From Gracilinema caldarium DSM 7334 (GTDB taxonomy: Bacteria; Spirochaetota; Spirochaetia; Treponematales; Breznakiellaceae), in contig NC_015732.1 of NCBI RefSeq assembly GCF_000219725.1, forward strand, positions 806,001 to 870,000: a DNA stretch of 64,000 nucleotides, given 5' to 3'. The translations under genes were made by a program, and so were the position numbers. Numbering within the stretch: position 1 is the stretch's first letter; every line of letters starts with the position of its first letter. Below, piece by piece: positions 16,568 through 25,447 of this stretch. Below the pieces are notes generated by a model, which saw only the letters and a program-made list of their open reading frames with translations, was not told where the DNA came from and searched no databases.

Positions 16568-18835
16568 ATGCCAGGTCAATTGACTCCCTATCAGATTAAA
16601 AAATTCAGGAAATTGTACAATGTATTCAATGCATTTAACTCCTTTTCCTTTACAATTCTTTCAGGTAGTGTAATAACCCTGTACGCTCTGCGATTAGGAG
16701 CGACCTCAACGATAATTGGTATATTAAACGCCTTTGTCTTTTCTGCTTTTTTCTTTATGCCAGTGGGGAAAATGCTTGTTCATCGTTTCCCTATAGTACA
16801 GGTATTTGCCACCGCCTGGCTTATCCGTTATCTCGTTATGATACCCCTTGTGATTGCCCCCTTTTTTGATCGGCTCGGTCGAACCGATATAGCCCTCGCA
16901 CTTATGATACTTGGTGTTTTTGCCTTTCATGCAAGCCGTGGGGTAGGTATGATTGGTAATAATCCGGTACTGAACGAGCTGGCCACCGGACCTGACCGGG
17001 GGGCTTATATGACCCATATCCAGGTTATTTCTAGTGCCGTGTCTATGTTTACCAGTCTCGGTGTGGCACTCCTTTTAGGCAGAAAACCACCGCTCATGCT
17101 ATACGCCCTGCTTATGTTAATTGGAATTATTGCCGGGGGTGTTGGGAGTCTTATGCTCTACCGGATCCCTGAACCGCCAACCGAAGAAGAGGGTAAACGG
17201 GAAGAATTCCTTGCTGTTGTCCGAAGGGCTTGGCACCGAGCGCCCTTCCGAAGGTTTATCATCATTTTTTTAACCCTCAGCCTTATATCATCCGTTTCAC
17301 GGGCCTTTATTGTGGTGTACAGCCGAAACGTCTATTTCCAGGGTGATGGTATGGTGTCCCTCTATTCTGTTTTTGGAAGTCTGGGGGCCCTTGCAATAGG
17401 ACTTCTTACACGGCTGCTTGTGGATAGGGTAGGGGCGAAACCCCTCTATATTACCTATACCTTTGCCGCAGTGATTAGCCTATTGCCGGCAATCATCTCA
17501 CCCTTCGCGGATACCGCTGTTGTGGTATCTTCCTGGGTTGTACCAGGTTTTCTAGCCCTGCTTTTTTTTATGGTTAATTTTGCCTTTGCAGGCACAGAAG
17601 GAGTTGCCCAAACTTACTTTTTTGGTCTTATCCGTCCTACTGATATGCTTGATTTAGGCATTCTCTATTATATTGTGTATGGTATTGCAGGTGCCGCTGG
17701 TTCTTTTATGGCAGGTCTTTTTCTCGATGTATTGGTAGATGCGGGGCTATCGTCGGTTTTTGCTTTCCGGATTCTTTTTGCAGCTCTTACGTTGCTGCTG
17801 CTCGTGGTCCTTTTGTGGCAGCGAAAACTGATCCGTCTTGGTGCGCTTCCTTTGCGGGGTGCCTTAGGCGTTATTTTCTCTTTTAGAGATCTGCGGGCCC
17901 TTACACTGTTGGACCGGCTGGAAAAAACCCGGAGTGTTCAGGAAGAACATGAAGTTTTAGAAGCCCTGCATGATGTTCCCAGTGCAGTTGCCCTTACAGA
18001 ACTTTTGGATAGGCTCAGATCACCCCGTTTATCAGTTCGTATAGAAGCACTTAGGGCAATTGAAGCTCTTGAATCATTAAATACAGAAGCAGAAGATGCC
18101 CTTATGGAGGATGTTCAGAATAACCCCTTTACCACAGCTTATATTTCCTGCCGAATCTTAGGAAACCATGGGGTTCATCAAGCTATACCCTTGCTGAGAA
18201 CCATGTTACAAGCAGAAGATTATATGCTTGTCGGAGAGGCTATGCTTGCCCTCGCCCGTCTTGGAGACCATGAATATCGTACCCAAATAGAGGAGTGTAT
18301 AAAAACTACTAAAAATCCCCGAATCCGGATTATGGGAGCAGCATCCCTCGAAACCTTCGGTTCCTATGAGTCGATTCAGGTCCTCCTAGATCTGCTTCGG
18401 GAAGAAAATCCACCACCCTATCTGCGGGATGAGGTGGTTCTTTCCATTGCTGGTATCGTTGGCATTCTGGAACGGTTCTATCCTCTTTTAGTTCAGTACC
18501 GGGAAGATCCCGCCCTGGTAAACGCTCTCGCTTTAGATGAAATTGAGGAAATTGCTGAACAAGTTGTCAGCCGTCGATGGCTTAAGAACTCACAATATAA
18601 TAATAAAAATGTAAAACATAGTATTGAGGAACTAAAAAAAGGGGTCACTCAATTAGTTAATTCCTATGATGGGAAACCACTTTCCCAATGGATTATTACC
18701 TATTTGGGAGACACTCAAAAATTAGATGTGTACCTCTTTTCCCAGGCTATTCTTGAAGATGACCTTGTTGCCCATGACCGCTTCCGTCTGCTAGTATGTA
18801 CCTGGGCCGCAAACCGCCTTTTGTTACGTATATGA
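16568..18835 (+). CDS. MFS transporter fused to a C-terminal HEAT-repeat domain
   Basis: This 755-residue protein has an N-terminal major-facilitator-like membrane part of about 12 helices (residues 15-430). It is followed by a cytosolic tail (about 440-650) with HEAT/PBS-lyase-type helical repeats such as LLDRLRSPRLSVRIEALRAIEAL and LLRTMLQAEDYMLVGEAMLALARLG. The membrane part alone is the usual length of an MFS carrier; the tail adds some 320 residues and may bind a protein partner or the carrier's own loops. Substrate is unknown. No SD precedes ATG 16568. The SH3 lipoprotein gene follows 32 bases later. Confidence 0.85.
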   Translation: MPGQLTPYQIKKFRKLYNVFNAFNSFSFTILSGSVITLYALRLGATSTIIGILNAFVFSAFFFMPVGKMLVHRFPIVQVFATAWLIRYLVMIPLVIAPFFDRLGRTDIALALMILGVFAFHASRGVGMIGNNPVLNELATGPDRGAYMTHIQVISSAVSMFTSLGVALLLGRKPPLMLYALLMLIGIIAGGVGSLMLYRIPEPPTEEEGKREEFLAVVRRAWHRAPFRRFIIIFLTLSLISSVSRAFIVVYSRNVYFQGDGMVSLYSVFGSLGALAIGLLTRLLVDRVGAKPLYITYTFAAVISLLPAIISPFADTAVVVSSWVVPGFLALLFFMVNFAFAGTEGVAQTYFFGLIRPTDMLDLGILYYIVYGIAGAAGSFMAGLFLDVLVDAGLSSVFAFRILFAALTLLLLVVLLWQRKLIRLGALPLRGALGVIFSFRDLRALTLLDRLEKTRSVQEEHEVLEALHDVPSAVALTELLDRLRSPRLSVRIEALRAIEALESLNTEAEDALMEDVQNNPFTTAYISCRILGNHGVHQAIPLLRTMLQAEDYMLVGEAMLALARLGDHEYRTQIEECIKTTKNPRIRIMGAASLETFGSYESIQVLLDLLREENPPPYLRDEVVLSIAGIVGILERFYPLLVQYREDPALVNALALDEIEEIAEQVVSRRWLKNSQYNNKNVKHSIEELKKGVTQLVNSYDGKPLSQWIITYLGDTQKLDVYLFSQAILEDDLVAHDRFRLLVCTWAANRLLLRI

Positions 18836-18867
18836 TATAGTATAAACCTTTAAAGGTAGAAGGACCT

Positions 18868-20280
18868 ATGCAGAAACAAAAAGGAATGAGTCTTATTCCT
18901 CTCATGATGACTCTTGTAATAACCGTTCTTTGTTCTGGTTATATAAGCTCTTGCTCAAAACGTTTAGGTTGGGGTGTTGTCCTGTGGGATGTGCAAAATC
19001 CAGCAATTCCTTCAGGAACTTTGGTTCCTGTGTATATTAAATCTAAAATAGATTCAGTCTATGTTATTGGTATCCCTAAGGAATTCCAGATAAAACCAGA
19101 AAAGAAAACCGACCCTGTCATTGATAAAAAGGAAGTCCCCCTCTGGCAAATTAGTTTTTTTTCAAATAGAGGAAAAGCCCAGGCTTTTGTAAAAGAATTT
19201 GCCGATTATGCCAGCCTCTATGCAGAAACCCTTCAGGATGGGCTTCCCATCAGGGCGGAACCTGATAATGGAGCCCGTCGGGTATATCGGCTGAGACAGG
19301 GGCAGGTAGTTAAAATCCTTTCAAAAGCCGAAGGAAGTCCCGCCATGAGCGGTAATAAGCCGCTTCCCGGTGAATGGCTCCAGGTGCTCACCGATGATGG
19401 AACCATTGGCTATTGCTTTTCGTACCGGCTCAGAATCTTTGAAACAGAAGCAGGCAAAACCCTTACGAGCACCCAGGCAACGATCAGCAACCCTGAAAAT
19501 GATCCCACCCTGGAATCCATCTTCAGTAAATCCTGGGCCCCTGACTGGTATCAAGATATGTTGGATAATCAAACCATTGACCTTGATACCTTTACTGACC
19601 AGTGGGGCTTCTTCCCCAGTCAGGATACGGGGGTACTACATCTAGCGCTTCCAGATTTTGATAAGACCTATTCCTATACGGCTATCACCAAGGTTGATAC
19701 AAACAGTTGGCGATTCGAAGGGACTCCTCTTGTGGTCACCCTGCGGAATACAGACCTCCTGGGGGTCCAATATGAGATAAACGGCGGAATCCAAAGAACA
19801 GCCCTCTTTGTTGCTCTTCCCATATCGGTCAGTGATGTAATTACCCAGGAAAAGGAGCGACGGTTAAAACTTATCGAAGGTATGATAGCCCAGGGGCCCG
19901 TTTTCCAAAGTGAAACCTATGGTAAGATTACGCTCTCTCCGGATGGCAGTTTCCAATGGGAAGGTTTTGATCTTCTGGTCCCTCGTATTATCCCGCAAAC
20001 AGCAATCGGAACAGGAATCATCTCTATGAGGCTCTTTATTCGTGAAAGTATCCGGACTACCTATGATGGAGCCTTTACCATGTATTTTAATGCGCTCGGG
20101 GGTGATGGTCAGCCGGCACTTGCAGCGCCTGGAACTACAATTCCTGTTAATTTCTTGTACAAGGTCGAACCAGGGAGCCTTCGTCTAGAATATCTACCAT
20201 CCTCATCTATAACAGGAACCTCGGTTCTTCAGCGATCCAGCTCACCGATTATTCTTTACTTTACCACCCTGGAGCAGTAA
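18868..20280 (+). CDS. Lipoprotein with bacterial SH3 domain
   Basis: This 470-residue protein has a lipoprotein signal ending near SSC (Cys29). An SH3b-like domain (about residues 125-195: GLPIRAEPDNGARRVYRLRQGQVVKIL ... GEWLQVLTDDGTIGYCFSYRL) probably contacts peptidoglycan or envelope peptides. The C-terminal half is beta-rich and unrecognised. It has an SD (AGAAGGA) and lies between the MFS-HEAT gene and the ABC-F gene with three bases to the latter, so the three are probably one transcript. Confidence 0.8.
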   Translation: MQKQKGMSLIPLMMTLVITVLCSGYISSCSKRLGWGVVLWDVQNPAIPSGTLVPVYIKSKIDSVYVIGIPKEFQIKPEKKTDPVIDKKEVPLWQISFFSNRGKAQAFVKEFADYASLYAETLQDGLPIRAEPDNGARRVYRLRQGQVVKILSKAEGSPAMSGNKPLPGEWLQVLTDDGTIGYCFSYRLRIFETEAGKTLTSTQATISNPENDPTLESIFSKSWAPDWYQDMLDNQTIDLDTFTDQWGFFPSQDTGVLHLALPDFDKTYSYTAITKVDTNSWRFEGTPLVVTLRNTDLLGVQYEINGGIQRTALFVALPISVSDVITQEKERRLKLIEGMIAQGPVFQSETYGKITLSPDGSFQWEGFDLLVPRIIPQTAIGTGIISMRLFIRESIRTTYDGAFTMYFNALGGDGQPALAAPGTTIPVNFLYKVEPGSLRLEYLPSSSITGTSVLQRSSSPIILYFTTLEQ

Positions 20281-20283
20281 GGT

Positions 20284-22314
20284 ATGGCCTTTGTACAATT
20301 TACCCGAGTCTCCCTTGCTTTTGGTGATCGGGATATCCTCAAGGATGTATCTCTTAACCTGTCTGCAGGGAGCCGAGCAGCCCTTGCCGGAGCAAATGGG
20401 TCAGGAAAGTCTACATTGATGAAGGTGATTGCCGGCCAGATACAACCTGACTCTGGAGAACGGGCCGTACAACGGGAGTGCAGGCTTTCATACCTCCCCC
20501 AATCGGGTATAGTTCACTCAGGCCGAACTCTGCGAGAAGAAGCTGAGACTGCCTATGTGAGCATCCAACAGCTTATTTCCCGGATGGAAGCCCTCGGTAC
20601 TCAGCTAGAACAGGTTAAAGATGACACGAAAAAGACTACCCAGCTCCTTGAAGAATACCATGTCCTTCATGAGGCGATAGAAGCTTCTGGGTATTATCAG
20701 CGATCCCAGCGTATTGCCATGGTACTTACAGGTCTCGGCTTTTCCGAAGATGACCTGGACCGTCCGGTGGATGAATTCTCCGGGGGCTGGCAGATGCGTA
20801 TTGCTCTGGCCAAGGTCCTTCTGGAAGCACCGGATATTCTGTTACTAGACGAACCTACTAACTACCTCGATATCGAAGCCCGTACCTGGCTTGAAGAATG
20901 GCTTAAAGATTTTAAAGGTGGATACCTGCTGGTATCCCACGACCGGTATTTTCTTGATGTAACGGTAAACGAAGTCTATGAATTATTTCAGGGAAACCTG
21001 AAGCGCTATGCAGGCAACTATTCCAATTATGAACAAATCCGCAAAGTGGAACTGGAAAGCCTTCTTGCGCGTTATGAAGCCCAGCAGGAAGAGATAGCAA
21101 AAACCGAAGACTTCATCCGTCGGTTCCGTTATAATGCCTCAAAGGCCGCCATGGTCCAGGATCGGGTAAAGCGGCTTGAAAAAATGGAACGGATCGAGAT
21201 TCCGGAGTCGCTGAAACGGATACACTTCTCCTTTCCGCCGCCGCCCCATTCCGGCCGGCTTGTGCTGATCCTCCAGGGTCTCGGCAAAAAGTACGGCAGC
21301 CGCCAGGCCTTATATGGCGTAGACCTCGTTGTAGAGGCAGGGGAAAAGCTTCTCGTGGTCGGCCGGAATGGGGCCGGTAAATCGACCCTGCTCCGTATAC
21401 TTGCGGGTATTGATCAGGATTATGAGGGTCAGCTCTCTCTCGGTACCGGTGTAGCGGTGGGCTATTTTTCCCAGGATGTGGCCGAAACCTTGACCGGTTC
21501 CCAATCGGTGCTGGAAACCCTCGAAGCCGAGGCTCCCCTGGAACTTATTCCCAAACTGCGGGATATGCTGGGTGCCTTTCTTTTCCGGGGCGATGATGTT
21601 TATAAGGCCGTTTCGGTTCTTTCAGGAGGCGAAAAGAGCCGCCTCTCCCTGCTCAGGCTCCTCCTGTATCCGGTGAACCTCCTCATCCTCGACGAACCAA
21701 CCAACCACCTGGACCTCCATTCCAAGGATGTCCTCCTGGATGCACTGAAATCATACCCCGGGACGGTGGTCTTTGTTTCCCACGATCGGGCCTTTATGGA
21801 GGCCCTATCCACAAAAACCCTCGAGCTGAATCAGGGCCGGCCCCGGCTTTTCTATGGGAACTATACATACTATCTGGAACGGCTTGCAGGGGAGTCAGCG
21901 GGAGGAGCAGAAAACCCAGGAAGCTCCGCAGGTTCATCAACAGGATCATCTCCTAGAGCCGGCAATAGGGCGGGCACTGGATCTGTCGCTGGCCACGGCT
22001 CCAATACTGCCCAGAGCAGTGCTACAGGGGGAGCTGGGCTCAGTGCGGCGGACTACCGGGAGGCAGAAAAAAAGCGGCAAGCTCAAATAAGGCGCCTCGA
22101 ACGGCAGGAAGCAGATCTGCTTGCCCAGCTTGAACAATGTGAAACAGAAAAGGCTCGCCTCGAGGAAGCCCTGGCGAGCCCCGAAATTTATGCGGATGGT
22201 ACAAAAGTACGGGATATCCAGAGCAAGTTAGATGGTATACTACGAAAGATTGATGAACTGACAATCCAATGGGAACAGGTTGCCCAGGAACTGGAAACGG
22301 TTCGACAGGGCTAA
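20284..22314 (+). CDS. ABC-F family ATPase (Uup/EttA-like)
   Basis: This 676-residue soluble protein has two ABC ATPase domains and no membrane part, as in ABC-F translation factors. The first Walker A is GANGSGKST (about 38-46), with signature FSGGW and Walker B LLLDEPTNYLD. The second set is GRNGAGKST, LSGGEKS and LILDEPTNHLD. A linker between the domains has the charged ABC-F helix pair. The C-terminus carries a Gly/Ser-rich stretch (about 545-580) and a coiled coil (about 590-670) like Uup. It should act on the ribosome or nucleic acids; antibiotic resistance cannot be inferred. Confidence 0.92.
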   Translation: MAFVQFTRVSLAFGDRDILKDVSLNLSAGSRAALAGANGSGKSTLMKVIAGQIQPDSGERAVQRECRLSYLPQSGIVHSGRTLREEAETAYVSIQQLISRMEALGTQLEQVKDDTKKTTQLLEEYHVLHEAIEASGYYQRSQRIAMVLTGLGFSEDDLDRPVDEFSGGWQMRIALAKVLLEAPDILLLDEPTNYLDIEARTWLEEWLKDFKGGYLLVSHDRYFLDVTVNEVYELFQGNLKRYAGNYSNYEQIRKVELESLLARYEAQQEEIAKTEDFIRRFRYNASKAAMVQDRVKRLEKMERIEIPESLKRIHFSFPPPPHSGRLVLILQGLGKKYGSRQALYGVDLVVEAGEKLLVVGRNGAGKSTLLRILAGIDQDYEGQLSLGTGVAVGYFSQDVAETLTGSQSVLETLEAEAPLELIPKLRDMLGAFLFRGDDVYKAVSVLSGGEKSRLSLLRLLLYPVNLLILDEPTNHLDLHSKDVLLDALKSYPGTVVFVSHDRAFMEALSTKTLELNQGRPRLFYGNYTYYLERLAGESAGGAENPGSSAGSSTGSSPRAGNRAGTGSVAGHGSNTAQSSATGGAGLSAADYREAEKKRQAQIRRLERQEADLLAQLEQCETEKARLEEALASPEIYADGTKVRDIQSKLDGILRKIDELTIQWEQVAQELETVRQG

Positions 22315-22347
22315 AGATAAACGATGCAATTACAGTGAGGAGTAACC

Positions 22348-23325
22348 ATGAAGATTCTGGTTATTGGTGGTGCCGGCTATATCGGCAGTCATGTATGTCG
22401 GGAGTTTCTGGATCAGGGACACCAGGTAACGGTATTTGATAACCTTTCCAGCGGACTCGAAGAAAACCTCTTCCCCGAGGAGGATTTCATCAAGGGTGAT
22501 ATTCTGGATGCCCCAGCCCTGGAAAAGGCCATGTCCCGGGGCTTCGATGCTCTCATCCATTTAGCAGCCTTTAAGGCCGCCGGTGAGTCCATGCTTAAGC
22601 CTGAAAAGTATTCGGTTAACAATATTACCGGGACCATCAATATACTGAATGGGGCTGTTGCTACCGGCATTACGTATGTGGTGTTTTCTTCCTCTGCGGC
22701 TACCTACGGAGAGCCCAAATATCTTCCTATTGATGAGGATCACCCCACGGAGCCTGAAAATTACTATGGTTTTACGAAGCTTGAAATTGAACGGTTCCTG
22801 AAGTGGTATGATAAGCTTAAGGGTCTGAAATTTGCAGCCCTCCGGTATTTTAATGCGGCCGGTTATGATGTGAAGGGCCGGATTACGGGCCTTGAACGGA
22901 ACCCGGCAAACCTGCTCCCCGTGGTGATGGAAGCCGCTGTGGGGATGCGGAGCGAGGTTCAGGTCTTCGGTAACGATTATGACACCATCGATGGTACAGG
23001 GGTCCGGGACTACATTCATGTCAATGACCTGGCGGTGGGCCATGTGGCAGCATTGGATTACCTCGCACGAACGAACCAGAGCCTCACGGTAAACCTGGGC
23101 AGTGAAAGCGGACTTTCGGTGCTCCAGATTATCGATGCGGCCCGTAAGATTACCGGCCGGCCGATCCCGGCACGGATTGTGGGCCGCCGTCCCGGGGACC
23201 CGGCCAAGCTCACCGCCTCAGCGAAGCGAGCTAAAGAACTCTTAGGCTGGACTGCCCAGTATTCGGATGTGGAAACCCTGGTCCGAACAAGCTGGGACGT
23301 ATACCGGAACAAGGCTGGTTTATAA
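22348..23325 (+). CDS. galE: UDP-glucose 4-epimerase
   Basis: This 325-residue extended SDR enzyme interconverts UDP-glucose and UDP-galactose. The NAD-binding motif GGAGYIGSH lies at residues 7-15. The catalytic Ser/Tyr/Lys are in SSSAATYG and YYGFTKLEIE. The C-terminal motif RPGDPAKLTAS fits GalE. An SD (GAGGAG) precedes ATG 22348. It is followed after 12 bases by an M20 hydrolase, and both share the high G+C of their neighbours. Confidence 0.95.
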   Translation: MKILVIGGAGYIGSHVCREFLDQGHQVTVFDNLSSGLEENLFPEEDFIKGDILDAPALEKAMSRGFDALIHLAAFKAAGESMLKPEKYSVNNITGTINILNGAVATGITYVVFSSSAATYGEPKYLPIDEDHPTEPENYYGFTKLEIERFLKWYDKLKGLKFAALRYFNAAGYDVKGRITGLERNPANLLPVVMEAAVGMRSEVQVFGNDYDTIDGTGVRDYIHVNDLAVGHVAALDYLARTNQSLTVNLGSESGLSVLQIIDAARKITGRPIPARIVGRRPGDPAKLTASAKRAKELLGWTAQYSDVETLVRTSWDVYRNKAGL

Positions 23326-23337
23326 GGAGATCCTACT

Positions 23338-24564
23338 ATGTTAGAAAAAATATATTCCTATATTGACGGAAGCACCGCCACGTTGGTAGAGCTGGAAACC
23401 GAACTTTGTAAGCGTCCAGCCCTGTCCCCCGATTCTGGCGGGGTAGGGGAGCTTGAAAAGGTAGAGTTTCTCCAGTCCTGGCTTAAGGCCCATGGCATAC
23501 AGAATCTAGAGCGGCATGATGCGCCGGATAGCCGGGCCAAGGGCGGTATTCGCCCTAATCTGATTGCTACCATCCCCGGAAAATCCGACACCAAGCGGCT
23601 TTGGATTATGAGCCATACCGACGTGGTTCCCCCGGGGGAGCTGTCACTCTGGAATAATGATCCCTGGCAGGTGGTGGTTAAGGATGGCCGCCTCATTGGC
23701 CGCGGTGTGGAAGATAACCAGCAGGGCCTTACCTCATCGGTACTGGCCGCCCTTGCCCTGGTCAGTCAGGGGATTACACCGCCCCATACGGTAAAGCTCC
23801 TCTTTGTGGCCGATGAGGAAATGGGCAGTGAATACGGCATCCAGTGGCTTTTGGCCAACCGCAACCTGTTCAGGCCTGATGATATGGTGGTAATTCCCGA
23901 CGGAGGCGATGAAAGGGGCGAAACCATCGAAGTAGCCGAGAAGAACCTCCTCTGGCTTAAGATAAAAACCTCAGGCAAGCAGTGCCATGGCTCCCGGCCT
24001 GATCAGGGAGCTAATGCCCATCTGGCGGCCTGCGAACTGGCGGTCCGTCTCCATGACGAATTGCCGCTCCGCTTTAATGCCCATGACAGGCTGTTTGATC
24101 CCGATTATTCCACCTTTGAACCGACCAAGCATGAAGCCAATGTGCCCAATGTAAACACCATCCCCGGCGATGATGTGTTCTACATGGATATGCGGGTTCT
24201 TCCCCAGTATCCCCTTAAGGATGTTCTGGCCGAAGTGGAGCGGATTATGGCAGAGGTTTCTGCAAAACGGGGGGTTCAGATGAGCTATGAAGCACTCCAG
24301 CGGGTAGAATCCAAGGCTACCAGGCCCGATGCTCCCCTGGTACAGTTCCTGTCCCAGGCGGTTAAACAGGTCTATGGGGTGGAAACAAGACCCATCGGTA
24401 TCGGCGGCGGCACCGTTGGAGCCTATTTACGGAATGTGGGTATCGATTCTGTCGTATGGGGCCGGCTCCACGAGAGTGCCCATCAACCTAATGAATATGC
24501 ACTCATAGAAAATATCATCGGCGATGCCAAGGTTATGGCCACCCTTATGATGGAACAGCGATAA
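23338..24564 (+). CDS. M20-family metallo-hydrolase (DapE/ArgE/dipeptidase type)
   Basis: This 408-residue cytosolic zinc hydrolase of the M20 family cleaves an amide bond in a peptide or N-acyl amino acid. Metal-binding and catalytic segments are visible: SHTDVVPPGE, GRGVEDNQQG, ADEEMGSEYG (general-base Glu and metal Glu), and HESAHQPNEY at the end. The middle is a dimerisation lid domain. The exact substrate cannot be told. It starts 12 bases after galE with a good SD (AAGGAG). No terminator is obvious before the ribA leader. Confidence 0.9.
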   Translation: MLEKIYSYIDGSTATLVELETELCKRPALSPDSGGVGELEKVEFLQSWLKAHGIQNLERHDAPDSRAKGGIRPNLIATIPGKSDTKRLWIMSHTDVVPPGELSLWNNDPWQVVVKDGRLIGRGVEDNQQGLTSSVLAALALVSQGITPPHTVKLLFVADEEMGSEYGIQWLLANRNLFRPDDMVVIPDGGDERGETIEVAEKNLLWLKIKTSGKQCHGSRPDQGANAHLAACELAVRLHDELPLRFNAHDRLFDPDYSTFEPTKHEANVPNVNTIPGDDVFYMDMRVLPQYPLKDVLAEVERIMAEVSAKRGVQMSYEALQRVESKATRPDAPLVQFLSQAVKQVYGVETRPIGIGGGTVGAYLRNVGIDSVVWGRLHESAHQPNEYALIENIIGDAKVMATLMMEQR

Positions 24565-24616
24565 TAGTGTATTGATGGATTGCCCTTTCCTATACCCTTA
24601 CGTTTTAGTATCTTTG

Positions 24617-24718
24617 GATAGATGCAAGGATGTACGTTGCTTTGCATCTATCTTTAAAAGGGCGAAAGCAAGGTTGTCCTGATTTGAACTGCTTTCGCCA
24701 AGTTGTGGAGCGAAAGCT
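24617..24718 (+). promoter_or_regulatory. Structured ribA leader with mutually exclusive hairpins
   Basis: Hairpin 1 pairs 24617-24627 with 24642-24652 (11 bp, perfect). Hairpin 2 pairs GGCGAAAGCA (24661-24670) with TGCTTTCGCC (24690-24699), 10 bp. A third copy of the left arm, GCGAAAGC at 24710-24717, can instead pair with 24691-24698 (8 bp). That alternative stem includes the last G of the SD (GGAG 24707-24710) and ends one base before ATG 24719. The layout is that of an anti-sequestor/sequestor switch. The conserved FMN (RFN) aptamer core is not recognisable. Any ligand or protein effector is unknown. Confidence 0.65.
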
Positions 24719-25447
24719 ATGGATGCAGTTAATCTTGAAACACCCTGTGAAAAGGCTGTGAGCCGGGAAGAGCTTGAGAAAAAACTCAAGGGCAAACCGG
24801 ATTTTATTTTAGAAGAACATTATTGCCAGGGCCGGAACACCTATTGTGAAGATGCCGGTCCATGTTGTGTAGAATTAGTGGCCCATGCGGATCTTCCTAC
24901 CCGTTTCGGTCATTTTACTATATATGGTTTTTATGACGCCAAGAATGACAAGGAGCATACGGCTATTGTCAAAGGTTCTGTAGAGGACAAGGAACGGGTG
25001 CCTGTTCGGGTTCATTCACAATGTCATACCGGGGATGTACTCGGGAGTCTCCGCTGTGATTGCCGTGACCAACTCGAAGCAGCCCTTTCTTACATAAATA
25101 GTCAGGAGTTTGGGGCGGTTATTTATATGAAGCAGGAAGGCCGGGGTATTGGATTACTGAACAAGATTAAAGCCTACCAACTGCAGGACCTGGGGCTCGA
25201 TACGGTCGAAGCAAATCTGTATCTTGGTTACCCCGATGAAGGCAGAGAATATTCGGTGGCTGCAAAAATTATTGAACTTCTGGGGATCAAATCGGTGGCG
25301 CTCTTAACTAATAATCCTGATAAAATAGCAAAATTAACCAGTGAAGGTATTAAGGTTGTGGATCGCATTCCCATTGTGATACCGCCAAATCCCTATGACG
25401 AAGCCTATCTAAATACAAAACGGGAGCGGATGAAGCACCTGATATGA
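24719..25447 (+). CDS. ribA: GTP cyclohydrolase II
   Basis: This 242-residue enzyme opens the imidazole ring of GTP, the first step of riboflavin synthesis. The zinc site is in HSQCHTGDVLGSLRCDC (three Cys). The catalytic segment KQEGRGIGLLNKIKAYQLQD and TNNPDKIAKL are family signatures. It is a stand-alone RibA without the RibB (DHBP synthase) domain. The N-terminus has an extra Cys-rich segment (EEHYCQGRNTYCEDAGPCC, about residues 37-55) that is unusual and could bind a metal. Its stop overlaps the next ATG by four bases. A structured leader abuts the start codon. Confidence 0.93.
   Translation: MDAVNLETPCEKAVSREELEKKLKGKPDFILEEHYCQGRNTYCEDAGPCCVELVAHADLPTRFGHFTIYGFYDAKNDKEHTAIVKGSVEDKERVPVRVHSQCHTGDVLGSLRCDCRDQLEAALSYINSQEFGAVIYMKQEGRGIGLLNKIKAYQLQDLGLDTVEANLYLGYPDEGREYSVAAKIIELLGIKSVALLTNNPDKIAKLTSEGIKVVDRIPIVIPPNPYDEAYLNTKRERMKHLI

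Noticed and set aside
24565-24718. Canonical FMN riboswitch before ribA
   Set aside because: The conserved RFN core blocks are not found by eye; only unfamiliar hairpins are present.
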